This document shows, piece by piece, positions 32,562 to 43,810 of a stretch of DNA of 64,000 bases. The stretch covers positions 14,538,431 to 14,602,430 of the forward strand of contig CM064670.1 of NCBI GenBank assembly GCA_032717465.1, given 5' to 3'. The notes under the pieces were generated by a model. That model ran no database searches. It had not been told where the DNA came from and worked only from the letters and a program-made list of their open reading frames with translations. The stretch's first letter is position 1. The number at the start of each line of letters is the position of its first letter. A program made the translations under genes and the position numbers. The DNA comes from Coenobita brevimanus (taxonomy: Eukaryota; Arthropoda; Malacostraca; Decapoda; Coenobitidae).

Positions 32562-33890
32562 TACTTTAAACCAATTCTAACAGTCTTCCTCATCTTTCAG
32601 CCTTGTTGATACACATTTTGGGGCGAGCACATGGTCACTCTTGCCTTATTTGTCTCAAGTCAGTGGCCTAGCTCAAACCCCCCATGCTCTTGATGGGGCA
32701 ACAAAGTTTTTACTGATGACAATGATGGTGTGATAATGATTGGGACTCTCAGAGCTAAAATTACCTCCACCTTTCAACAGTCCTCAACACCTCAATCTGA
32801 AAGCTTCCATGACACTTGATACCCAAATACTGAACCAGTACAATACTTTCTCACTTAACGATGTAAATGTATTAAAAAACTACCGTGTTAAGTGAAAATC
32901 ATGTTAAGTGAGGGTTATGTTCCAGCAAGAGAGATTGTATTGTCAGAAAATGAAAGAATCCTATTCAAGGCTGCAAATAATAAGAACAGATTGTTAATGA
33001 CAGGTTGTAATATCATTGTACCACAATGCATCCTCGTGTGAGTGGGATCTGAATGTTCTGAATCCATCTCGTCACTGCCAACAGTGGCAAGGTGGGTTCC
33101 AGCCCCACTCAGATAAGGGTGCTTAACATTACAAAGTTACTGAAAAATGGATTGTATGTTGTGACTGGGTGTATCAGTATGCACTTAACATTAAAAAGCC
33201 ATAAGAAAGTTAAGGAAATTGTCATATACACACACAGAGATTTGTGCTGGTATGAGCTGCATCAACCCTGACTTCTGACTGCACACCCTGGCCACATATA
33301 TCTATCTATCTATTGCCAGACGCCTCAATCCCGTACAGGGTGGCCACAAATAGAAAATAATGGAGTGTTGTGTGAAAAGTCTTCCTATGCTGTTTAACAT
33401 CTGAGGGTAAAAGCAATGTCAGATGTGGACTTACTCTACTGTTCTTTACATTACATGCACATACATACATACTGTACATATAAATGATGACACGTCTCCT
33501 CTTAAGGAATCCCTGCATTATGATACCATTATTTTCTGCTCACTGTAGCTTTTTTCTATTGCTCTAATCTTGGCTTCTTAAAAATTACTTGACCAAATCT
33601 TGGTGTGTTATGCATAAAACTGCTCGAGTATTAACCCTTTCTGGCACAGAGATGCCTTCCCAGTGTACATCATATCAATGAAAATTCTATGAGAGACCAA
33701 ATTTGAGATGAAGTAATTCAAAGCTGATACAGCACTTGAAGCACACAATATACAGTGCTATGACTATACACAAAGGCCAAAACTTCAAAACAAAGTTATG
33801 ATTATCACACTGCAAGCACTATGTATCTTGTCCTTAAAAAGAAATTAAGATTTGACACTTTAAGTGTCAAAATGTCCAAAGTGATTAATA
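32562..33890. other. NELFB intron with SINE-R tail fragment
   Basis: 33297-33352 has (TATC)n and GCCAGACGCC..CAGGGTGGCC, the SINE-R/RTE-A tail only. Near 32840-32930, TCACTTAACGATG and GTTAAGTGAGGGTTATG look like the inner end of a Tigger-like element; no partner end was found. The rest is unrecognised. Confidence 0.45.
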
Positions 33891-33989
33891 TCTATCTATC
33901 TATCTATAGCCCGACGCCCTAATCCCGCAAAGGGTGGCCGCAGACAAAACGCCTCCAAGTCGCTCTGTCACCCACCATTTGACTACCCT

Positions 33990-36100
33990 CCCCTCAACTC
34001 ACCCCCCCCTCCCTCATACACCTCTCAACTCCATCCCTCCACCTCATCCTCAGTCTACCTCTCCCTCTCCCTCCCTCCACCTCACCTACATACACCCTCT
34101 TAGTCAGTCTTTCATTCTCCATTCTCTTCACATGTCCAAACCACCTCAGTGTATTTCTCCTAATCTTCTCAACCACATCCACATCCACCCCAGAGCGTTC
34201 CTTCACTTCTTCATTCGTCAACCTGTCCCTCCACGTCACTCCACATGCTCCTCTCAAGTAACTCATTTCCACTGCTCTCACTCTTGACTTGTTCCCCTCT
34301 TGCAAGGTCCACGCCTCGCTTCCATACGTCAGGGTAGGGATCACAATACTATCATGCAGTGACTTCTTAACTTCCATACTCACCTCTCTATTTCTCGTCA
34401 CTGCTTTTACTGTACCAACAACCTTCCTTCCCTGCTGTACCTTTTCACACACTTCATCCCCCAAAGTTCCATCCTTACTCATCACACTACCCAAGTACTT
34501 GAATGCACTCACATTCTCCATATCCTCACCATCCAACCTCACTGCACACTCTGTGACTTCATTCCTCTCAAACACCATAACTTTACTTTTGTTTACATTA
34601 ACTTTCAGATTCCTCCTCCTACACACTGTCCCAAATTCATTCACCAAACCTTGCAACTCCCATTCATCTTCACTCAACAATACTGTATCATTAGCAAACA
34701 GCAACACCGGAAGCTTCCAAATCTCACCCTCATTCATTAGAGCCACCCCCACATCCACTGCCCTACCCTGCACCTCCTTTACGACCCCATCCATGTATAT
34801 ATTAAACAGCCATGGAGACATCACACAACCCTGTTTCAGTCCCACATTGAGATCAAAGAACTCACTCAGCTCACCATCCACTCGCACCGTAGCCCTAGCT
34901 CCTTCGCACCGTAGCCCTAGCTCCTTCGTACATACTCTTCACAGCACTCAACAACTTCCCCTCTACTCCATATATTCTTAATACCTTCCACATACCTTGC
35001 CTATCTATTCTGTCATAAGCTTTCTCCAAGTCCATGAACGCAGCATACACTTTCCTTCCCTTCTCTAGATACTTCTCCACTAAACATCTTAGAACAAATA
35101 TCTGATCTACACACCCTTTTCCCTTCCTAAATCCCCCTTGTTCTTCTCCAACTAGCTCCTCTGTCATATGCCTAACCCTATCAATGAGTATTCTACCATA
35201 TATTTTACAAGTCACACTAAGAAGGCAAATACCCCTATGGTTACCACATACTTCTTTCTCCCCTTTTCCTTTGTATAAAGGAACAATTATACCTGATTTC
35301 CAGTCCTCTGGAACCCTTCCCTCTTCCCAAGCCAATCTACACAACTTCCATATCCATTCCACAACAATCTCACCCCCATACCTAAGCATTTCACCACACA
35401 CTCCATCAATTCCTGGGGCCTTTCCCTACTTAATCTTCTTCATCGCTTCCACTACTTCCGCCCTACTGATCTCTTCCTCCCTCCTCTCATCCCTTCTTCT
35501 AGCCATTCCCCAACCACTTATATTCGCACTGCTGTCACTCTCTACATTCAACAAATCCTCAAAGTGCTCCTTCCATCTCCTCAATTTCTCTCTCTTCTCC
35601 ACCAATAATCTATTATTCCCATTTTTCACTCCCCTACTATTTCCCCTTTCACACTGCCTTACTTTCTTTACCTCCTTCCAAAACAACTTCTTACTCTCCC
35701 TCCATTTCACATTCCTCCCAAACTCTTCATCCACTTTCTTCTTATTCTCCTTCACCAGTCTCTTAACCTCCCTTCTCCTGCTCACATATATCTCTCTCTT
35801 CTCTCTCTCATCTTCTCCCCTACCTCTACTCGCTAACCATTCACTATATGCCTTCTTCTTTTGTTCCACAGCTCGTTTCACCTCATCATTCCACCATGCT
35901 GTCCCTTGCACACCCTTGCATCTCCTCCTCACTCCACAAACCGCCTCACACGCCGCGGCTATCTCTTCCGTGAATATCTTACATACGTCTTCCACCCCTT
36001 CCATCTGCTCTAGCTCATACCTTCCCAATCTTTCTTCCACTATGCTCTTATACTCTGTCATTTTCTCACTATCTTGCAATTTCTCCACTCTTCTCACAGG
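33990..36100 (-). pseudogene. RTE-A reverse transcriptase and C-terminal domain
   Basis: In minus sense: a basic linker (RRVEKLQDSEKMTEY onward), GKAPGIDGVCGEML, the RT fingers and palm with AFMDLEKAYDRIDR, GLKQGCVMSPWLF, LLFANDTVLL, and a C-terminal part with NTLRWFGHVKRM and RGRGRLRMRWRD. Breaks: stop at about 35425 and the 22-base duplication at 34883-34926. Confidence 0.88.
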
Positions 36101-36169
36101 AGCTGCTTCCTCCTGTCTTCCCCTTCATCTCCTCAACCACTTTCTTTGCAGCTCTACCTTGGCCATCAC

Positions 36170-36943
36170 TAAGTGATGGTCCGAGACTCCATTCCCCCAC
36201 CCTCTCCACACTCTTGCATCCAACACTTGTCTTCTCATTCACTCATCCACACACACGTAGTCTATCATTGCCTTTCATTCAACAAGTTCACCATCCATCC
36301 TCCTCATTACTCTCCATGTATACCGGTGGATCATCTTATGACGAAAGTAGGTGTTGGCTATTGCCAACCCCTTACCAGCACAGATGTCCACCAAAGCACT
36401 TCCATTCCCATCTACTTCAGCTGGCACATCCCACTGACCAACCACTCCATCCACTAGTACATTCCCAACTTTGCCATTCATGTCTCCAATCAACAGCACT
36501 CTCTCGCTCCTCTCAAACTTGTCCATACATGCTTCTACTCTCGCCCAAAACTCATCTTTCACTCTTGCCACTCGATCCTCTGTCGGGGCATACACACATA
36601 CAATCGCCCACGCTTGTATACCTACTTTCATCCTCACCCATACAATCCTTGCACCCACTGTTCCATGCTCTCTTATATTCTCCTTCCAATTCTTGTTTAT
36701 CATCAGACATACTCCCTCTCTTGCTCTCTCATTCTCACTGACTCCCGCACATATACCTAAACCATATTCCCATTCTCTCACCCTTTCACCTTCCCATTTA
36801 GTTTCAGTCAATCCACATATATCCACTTTTTCATCCTCAAGCACCTGAACAATCTCTCTCTCTTTCACTTCATCATTCACTCCTCTCACATTCCACGTTC
36901 CCACCCTAAGAATGTCCTTTGTCCGTTCCTTGGTCGTCAACGT
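36170..36943 (-). pseudogene. RTE-A endonuclease domain
   Basis: Starts near 36940 (TTKERTKDILRVG). AP-endonuclease-like motifs in order: GTWNVRG, LTETKW, VYAPT, LLIGDMNGKVG, ANTYFRH, and GVSDHHLV near 36170. These are the metal and substrate residues of LINE endonucleases that nick the target. A TGA near 36240 precedes the last motif; otherwise it is open for about 220 codons. Confidence 0.88.
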
Positions 36944-37092
36944 ATGGTCCGTCCGGGTCCGAGGTGCTTTATTCGCTTTTTTAGTTAATTCTTTTTACGG
37001 GGTGGGGCACTAACCCACCACCAACCCTTTTAGTCACCTCGTATGACAAGCAGGGATACTGGGGGAGTATTCTTGAAGCCCCCCTACCCCCA

Positions 37093-37327
37093 GGGTGTGA
37101 TTTTGGGATAGGGGCAAGCATTTTTGGATAATTCAACACAGGGTTCACCCCAGTTAATCCAAGTTATAGAGGGTTTACTGTATTTATATTTTAGTTTATA
37201 TTAATATAGTTATAATTAATATAAGCTAAAATATAAATACAGTAAACCCTCTATAACTTGGATAAACTGGGGGGAACCCTGTGTTGAATTATCCAAAAAT
37301 ATTTGCCCCTATCCCAAAATCACACCC
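37093..37327. repeat. 235-bp near-perfect palindrome
   Basis: Left arm from GGGTGTGATTTTGGGATAGG; right arm ends CCTATCCCAAAATCACACCC. The centre is near 37210. Only a few mismatches between arms. Each arm contains the end CAGTAAACCCTCTATAACTT of a Tigger-like element, pointing outward, with 59 AT-rich bases between the two ends. Confidence 0.92.
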
Positions 37328-40096
37328 ACGCTTGCTAAAACATGGCTTTTTCACAAAAACATTGAAGAGTACAGTATATTATTACTTTATACTCAAAGAA
37401 TGCACAATACAATAAATAAAATACTGTCAAACCTTAATAATGAAGTCTTGCAACACAGTGGTAGAGTACAGTACACTTTACCGTACCGAAGGTACTGTAC
37501 AGTTCTTAAAAATTACAATTATTACTACACTTACTACAAAAACTGTTCATGTCCACTTATCACTGGAACCAGTTTCGGACTTGTCTCGCTTAATTCGAAT
37601 ATCTAACAAAATTAAAATGATTTGTCTGGTGGTCAGGATGGATGGTGAACTTGTTGAACGAAAGGCAATGATAGACTATGTGTGTGTGGATGAGTGAATG
37701 AGAAGACAAGTGTTGGATGCAAGAGTGTGGAGAGGGTGGGGGAATGGAGTCTCGGACCATCACTTAGTGATGACCAAGGTGAAGCTGCAAAGAAAATGGT
37801 TGAGGAGATGAAGGGGAAGACAGGAGGAAACAGCTCCTATGAGAAGAGTGGAGAATTTGCAAGATAGTGAGAAAATGGCAGACTATAAGAGCATAGTGGA
37901 AGAAAGATTGGGAAGGTATGAGCTAGAGCAGATGGAAGGGGTGGAAGAAATATGTAAGATATTTACGGAAGAGATAGGCGCAGCGTGTGAGGTGGTTTAT
38001 GGAGTGAGGAGGAGATGCAAGGGTGTGCAAGGGGCAGCATGGTGGAATGATGAGGTGAAACGAGCTGTGGAACAAAAGAAGAAGGCATATAGTAAATGGT
38101 TAGCGAGTAGAGGTAGGGGAGAAGATGAGAGAGAGAAGAGAGAGGTATATGTGAGTAGGAGAAGGGAGGTGAAGAGACTGATGAAGAAGATTAAGAGGAA
38201 AGTGGATGAAGAGTTTGGGAGGAATCTGAGTGTGAAATGGAGGGAGAGTAAGAAGTTGTTTTGGAAGGAGGTAAAGAAAGTAAGGCAGTGTGAATGAGGA
38301 AATAGTAGAGGAGTGAAAAAAGGGAATAGTAGATTGTTGGTGGAGAAGAGAGAGAAATTGAGGAGATGGAAGGAGCACTTTGAGGATTTGTTGAATGTAG
38401 AAAGCGACAGCAGTGCGAGTATAAGTGGTTGGGGAATGGCTGGGAGAAGGAGAGATGAGAGGAGGGAGGAAGAGATCAGTAGGACGGAAGTAGTGGAAGC
38501 AATGAAGAAGATCAAGATGGGAAAGGCCCCAGGAATTGATGGAGTGTGTGGTGAAATGCTGAGGTATGGGGGTGAGATTGTTGTGGAATGGATATGGAAG
38601 TTGTGTAGACTGGCTTGGGAAGAGGGAAGGGTTCCAGAGGACTGGAAATCAGGTATAATTGTTCCTTTATACGGAAAAGGGGAGAGAGAAGTATGTGGTA
38701 ACCATAAGGGTATTTGCCTTCTTAGTGTGACTGGAAAAATATATGGTAGAATAATAATTGATAGGGTTAGGCATATGACAGAGGAGCTAGTTGGAGAAGA
38801 ACAAGGGCAATTTAGGAAGGGAAAAGGGTGTGTAGATCAGATATTTGTTCGAAGATGTTTAGTGGAGAAGTATCTAGAGAAGGGAAAGAAAGTGTATGCT
38901 GTCTTCATGGACTTGGAGAAAGCCTATGACAGAATAGATAGGCAAGGTATGTGGAAGGTATTGAGAATATATGGAGTAGAGGGGAAATTGCTGAATGCTG
39001 TGAAGAGTATGTACGAAGGAGCTAGGGCTACGGTGTGAGTGGATGGTGAGCCGAGTGAATTTTTTTATCTCAATGTGGGACTGAAACAGGGTTGTGTGAT
39101 GTCTCCATGGCTGTTTAATATATACATGGATGGGGTTGTAAAGGAGGTGCAGGGTAGGGCAGTGGATGTGGGGGTGGCTCTATTGAATGAGGGTGAGATT
39201 TGGAAGACTCCGGTGTTGCTGATTGCTGATGATACAGTATTGTTGAGTGAAGATGAATGGGAGTTGCAAGGTTTGGTGAATGAAATTGGGACAGTGTGTA
39301 GGAGGAAGAAGCTGAAAGTTAATGTAAACAAAAGTAAAGTTATGGTGTTTGAGAGGAATGAAGTTACAGAATGTAGAGTGAGGTTGGATTGTGAGGATAT
39401 GGAGAGTGTGAGTGCATTCAAGTTCTTGGGTAGTGTGATGAGTAAGGATGGAACTTTGGGGGATGAAGTGCGTGAAAGGGTACAGCAGGGAAGGAAGGTT
39501 GTTGGTTCACTGAAAGCAGTGATGAGAAATAGAGAGGTGAGTATGGATGTTAAGAAGTCACTGCATGACAGTGTTGTGATCCCTACCCTGACGTATGGAA
39601 GCGAGGTATGAATCCTGCAAGAGTGGAAAAAGTCAAGAGTGAGAGCAGTGGAAATGAGTTACTTGAGAGGAGCGTGTGGAGTGACATGGAGGGACAGGTT
39701 GACGAATGAAGAAGTGAAGGAACATTGTGGGGTGGATGTGGATATGGTTGAGAAGATTAGGAGAAATACACTGAGGTGGTTTGGACATGTGGAGAGAATG
39801 GAGAATGAAAGACTGACTAAGAGGGTGTATGTAGGTGAGGTGGAGGGAGGGAGAGGGAGGGGCAGACCGAGGATGAGGTGGAGGGATGGAGTTGAGAGGT
39901 ATATGAGGGAGGGGGGGGTGAGTTGGGGGGAGGGTAGTCAAATGGTGGGTGACAGAGCGACTTGGAGGCGTTTTGTTTGCGGCCACCCTTTGCGGGATTA
40001 GGGCATCGGGCTATAGATTGATAGATAGATGGTCAGAAACGATACGAATTAACTGATTTCCTAATTATTCGGGTTCGAATTAGAGAAGGTTCACTG
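37240..40096. mobile_element. Tigger-like element with nested RTE-A
   Basis: TA at 37238-37239 and 40097-40098. Left end CAGTAAACCCTCTATAACTT; right end, inverted, CAGTGAACCTTCTCTAATTC. Its own sequence is 37240-37629 and 40037-40096; no transposase text is recognised. Confidence 0.75.
37637..40029 (+). pseudogene. RTE-A LINE, 5'-truncated, recent copy
   Basis: Flanked by TGGTCAG (37630-37636 and 40030-40036). It starts at the end of the endonuclease (MDGELVERKAMIDYV) and keeps the linker, RT and C-terminus to NTLRWFGHVERM and the ATAG tail. Stops at 37696, 38295, 39037 and 39611 and a frameshift near 38675 divide it. The RT box is LLIADDTVLL (Ile for Phe). It runs opposite to the copy at 33891-37092. 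Confidence 0.92.
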
Positions 40097-40098
40097 TA

Positions 40099-41795
40099 CA
40101 ATAAAACCTTGATATAACGGATTTCAATAAACCGGAATTCGCTTTTATCAGAATTGAGGAGCTACCAGACTATATTCTTATACCGTATACAGTAATCCCT
40201 ATACTATCCGGATGCCCACTTTCCGGACATACCACTTACCGGACATTGTGGACCTGGACCTTCAGAGTCCAAAAATGGCCAAAAAAAAAAGAAAAGAAAA
40301 GAAAAAAAAAAAAAAAAAAATTCCCCTCCTGTAATTTGAAATTGCCACACGGCGCTGAGCAGCTGTTTACATCATGGCCCCTTTATCCCTTCCTTCCTCC
40401 CCCCTTCCCCCCTCCCCTGTCAGGGTTGCCATTTGGTATTTTTCATTACCAAACGTGGGCCAATTTGGTAATGAAATATTCGTTTGGTAATGAATCAGAA
40501 TAATTCATTACAAAATGGATTTTTCACATGTATGAAGATACACAGGATGGAGATGGTGGACTGTCTGCTCTCTCTGATTAATCTGCTTGCCTACATAGTG
40601 TGAAAACAATCCACATGTTGTTAATTATAAGGAGAGTGATTACATGTATTTCTACTTGTATATATCATTAGTGAAGAACAAATGCTAGCTTTACGAATTT
40701 GGTAATGAAAAGTTAAATTTGGTAATGAAAATTGAGGAGTTTGATAATGTGGTTGTTGCGATCTGGCAACTCTGTTTCCCCGTCACCAACATTCAAAAGT
40801 TACTGTACTGCTTAACTTCGATCGCGAGTGGATGCCAATCAGTATGGATGCCACATGTGCTCGTTTTTTTTTTGTGAATAAACAGTGAATAAACTGCAAT
40901 ACCTCGCCAGTAGACCAAACAGGAATTTACAGTGTTGTGCAGTGTTAAGAAATTAGAATTTAGAGTGCAAAGGCTTAACTGTGGAGTGCAAACTGGCGGC
41001 TGAACTGGCGGTTGAAACTGGTGTGGTGCAATTAACAATGTGCAGTGTTAAACAATTATAACTCACAGTGCAAAGATTTACTGCAAATGCAGCACAACAC
41101 TGGATTACTGTACATGGTTCAAGAGCATTTTCACCACTGCCAAGCCTTAAGAAGACGGCCACAGACGTGCTGTAAGTATCCTGGCTGAGGTACAGTCACT
41201 TCTAATTCCTCATTCTTTGGTTCCTTTTCATTTATTTCATGCTTTATGTCCATTACTGGTGTGAATAGGGTCTTAAATAGGTTTAAATAGGTGCTATGCA
41301 TGTCCTGTAGGGAGTTATTTAGGTGGCTTTCAAAGTTAGGCTGGGTTAGGGACCTTCAGTACCAGTCCAGCAGGCAGGTGCCCACTTTCCGAACAGGACC
41401 ACTTTCCGGACATGCCTTTGGCCCTATTACATTGGATAGTGGAGGGATTACTGTATTTGATAAAGTCTGATAAAGCCAGAAGCAGTCTGGACTGTCTGAC
41501 CACTTCATCTATGTTCACTGCAATAGGGCAAATAAAAGACATGTTGTCAGTGTACAGTACAATATTATGATATATTTTATACCATCTGATTATGATAGTT
41601 AATGTATAGTACACTACAGTACTGTAATGGTAACGAAAACAGTTTAAAAACCATTCGTGCAACTTGAACTAATGTCTGATATACTGGAAAAAGTCTGGGA
41701 TAGCAGGGGGAAGTTAGGATGTCGTTTTAATCGGAATTTCACTTTTTTCAGAATGGCTTGGGCTCCAATTAGTCTGTTATAGTAGGGTTTTACTG
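40099..41795. mobile_element. Tigger-like element with nested TIR-1
   Basis: Left end CAATAAAACCTTGATATAAC directly after the TA that closes the previous element; right end, inverted, CAGTAAAACCCTACTATAAC. The right flank is TG rather than TA. Only 91 bases on the left and 342 on the right are its own. Confidence 0.65.
40190..41453 (-). mobile_element. TIR-1 DNA transposon, most complete copy
   Basis: TA at 40188-40189 and 41454-41455. Ends CAGTAATCCCTATACTATCC and, inverted, CAGTAATCCCTCCACTATCC; both continue with CACTTTCCGGACAT/GTCCGGAAAGTGG text. 1264 bases with no transposase, so non-autonomous. An A-rich run lies at 40279-40320. Confidence 0.85.
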
Positions 41796-41899
41796 TGTCA
41801 GAGTTTTATTAAAGCCTTACCAGGCCCTTTGTCCCCACAATGAATAATGATATTCCACTGATTTTTTACTGCCACACCACAGACATCACCTCCCAACTA

Positions 41900-42812
41900 T
41901 GAGGTCTGTTCAGGAAGTGTCCCACCTTAGGCTCTAAAAAAATAAATAGCTAACCTGTTGAGATAGGACACTACTCTTATTCACAGGAGGCCCCTTCTGA
42001 CTTTACACACATAGCCCAGTGTTCTTCCGACCGCCTGAAACATGTCTCAAAGATTGATTTTCGTATCTCTTGCAGGTGCTTCATCACATTTGGTATGATC
42101 TCTTCTCTTGCCACAAATCGGGAACCCTTCAGCAGAGTTTTCAGCTAGCGAATAACCAGAAGTCACAAGGAGCCATGTCTGGAGAGTTGGGAGTCTGTGG
42201 GATGTTGTGCTTGGCCAAAAATTCCTGACTCAGCTGAAAAGAATGAGCAGCGGTGTTGTCTGCTTTTCGAAGGTCTGGCCTCTTCTGCCAAACTGTCACA
42301 AAATTGACGAATAACATTGAGGTATTAAACTTTGTTGACAGTCTGACTTTCTGGTGCATATTCATGATGCACAACACTACAGTAGTCGAAAAAAATTGTC
42401 AACATGCAAGTGCATTTCACCATTCTGCAGACCTGTCATGCTTTTTTTGGCTGAGGCAACCCCACATGCTTCCACTGGGACGGCTGTGCTTTGGTTTGTG
42501 GGTTGTACCAAGACACCTAAGTCTCATCTCCTGGGATAACAGGCTTTAGAAAGTCTGGATGGCAATTTGCACACTCTAACATGTCTTGAGTAATATTCAT
42601 CCATGAGACGAGATTACGATGAATGCGACAAAGCACCTGCCTGAAATGCCGAAAACCGTCTTTGAAAAATGTTTCAGGCAGTGGCAAGAATGCTGGACTA
42701 CATATGTCAAGTCAGACAGAGCCTACTCTGAGGGGAATTAGTGTCCTAGCTCAACAGGTTAGTTATTTATTCTTTTAGAGCCTAAGGTTGGATACTTTCT
42801 CAACAGACCTCG
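41900..42812 (-). pseudogene. mariner-type transposon with decayed transposase
   Basis: Terminal inverted repeats of about 70 bases: GAGGTCTGTTCAGGAAGTG on the left and, inverted, GAGGTCTGTTGAGAAAGTAT on the right, TA outside. Minus strand from 42377 encodes DNTAAHSFQLSQEFLAKHN and SPDMAPCDFWLF, the second and third Asp regions of mariner transposase (D34D type). At 0.9 kb it is shorter than a full mariner and its first-Asp region (near 42510) is frameshifted. It ends 59 bases from an NELFB exon. Confidence 0.88.
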
Positions 42813-42871
42813 TATGGCCTGTTACGGTATTCACACATACTGGACAATGAAGTGATGCTACATGCTCTTAC

Positions 42872-42970
42872 CTCCATGATTGAGTTGTGGAAATCTAATC
42901 GTTTGACCCCATGGAGGTCCAGAAGGTGCAGCATTGGTCGTAGCGATGGCAGCAGGATCCCATTCTCCAC
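42872..42970 (-). CDS. NELFB: NELFB exon (VENGILLPSL...NSIME)
   Basis: 99 bases, 33 codons, phase 0 at both ends. The acceptor TTATGTTGTAG lies above 42970 and the donor GTAAGA below 42872. The peptide ENGILLPSLRPMLHLLDLHG then KRLDFHNSIME matches NELF-B just after its first 35 residues. It joins in frame to ELRDKL of the next exon. The first coding exon should end ...FQ in phase 0; I did not find it between 42971 and 64000. Confidence 0.95.
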
Positions 42971-43625
42971 CTACAACATAACAGCATGGCTCGTTATCCC
43001 ATTGGCTTAGGAGGGTTTGTAGCATCTCTTCCTTAACAAATTATTTTGCATGTTAGCTATTCACAGTCTCTCATTTGTAATATATGCCCCACAGATACCA
43101 AAATATTGTAAAATTAATATAACAGTGTACAGTAACATGCCACATTTGGAAAAAAATGATAAAGAGGTGCTACTAAGCCTAAAAAAATTAGTACAGTACA
43201 GTATAACCAGGTTATTTTCACATGAGGGAACTAGGCCATTCCTACAGCTTGAATACTAAATTGTAGGTTTACATGAAATTCAATGAACCATAGTTATGGT
43301 GTAGGAATGATTCCCCTTGTTCACAAGTCAAATCAATTCTCCAGTCTGACTACACCTAGCTAGCAATTGAGCTGAAAGAGGTTATGGATCTTTGTCAGGT
43401 GAAAAGAAACCAACCACAGAAAATAATCCTGTTTCACATCACCATCATACATTTCACTTGACCCCTTCAGTATCATGACATACTTTTAATTTCACATCAA
43501 TAAAACATTTTTTCTTTTCAATTTAGCAAAGTTTTTTTGAACTAGAGGACTCTGATATAGCATTCATTAAGCCATTCTACAAGACAGGTCTCTCTTATGT
43601 TTAATAAAATCATCTTGATAGAGTC
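42971..43625. other. NELFB intron, nothing recognised
   Basis: AT-rich sequence without paired repeats or coding features. Confidence 0.5.
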
Positions 43626-43810
43626 TGTCTATCTATATACCTATAACCAGACACCATAATCCCATAAGGGGTGGCTGTTTGTCTCTGAGTTAGTTGTTTT
43701 ACAGGGAAGGGCACTAATCCTCCCCCAACCCACCTGTTGACAGGCAGGGAACATGTAAGGGTTGGTTATATGGTTACAACCCAGCACTGTAAATGGTTTG
43801 GAGAGACTTC
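43626..43810 (-). mobile_element. SINE-R copy without 5S head
   Basis: (TCTA)n-like start, CCAGACACCATAATCCCAT, GGGGTGGC, AGTTGTTTTACAGGGA and CCTCCCCCAACCC match the SINE-R at 20103-20287 in order. Beyond about 43740 it follows the copy at 53612-53935 rather than 5S rRNA. Confidence 0.7.

Larger units (their letters stand above)
33891..37092 (-). mobile_element. RTE-A LINE, nearly full length
   Basis: About 3.2 kb: (TCTA)n tail at 33891, then in minus sense C-terminus, RT, endonuclease and a 5' leader near 36944-37092 with GAGGTGACTAAAAGGG. Stops or shifts near 34905, 35425 and 36240 inactivate it. The RT box reads LLFANDTVLL, with Asn for the second-last conserved Asp position. A 22-base duplication at 34883-34926 shifts the RT frame. 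Confidence 0.9.

Noticed and set aside
34289..36176. Long plus-strand open frames (230 and 330 codons), with similar ones opposite the other RTE-A copies
   Set aside because: They are the reverse strand of RTE-A coding sequence; the Ser/Leu/Phe/Pro-rich text is the usual shadow.
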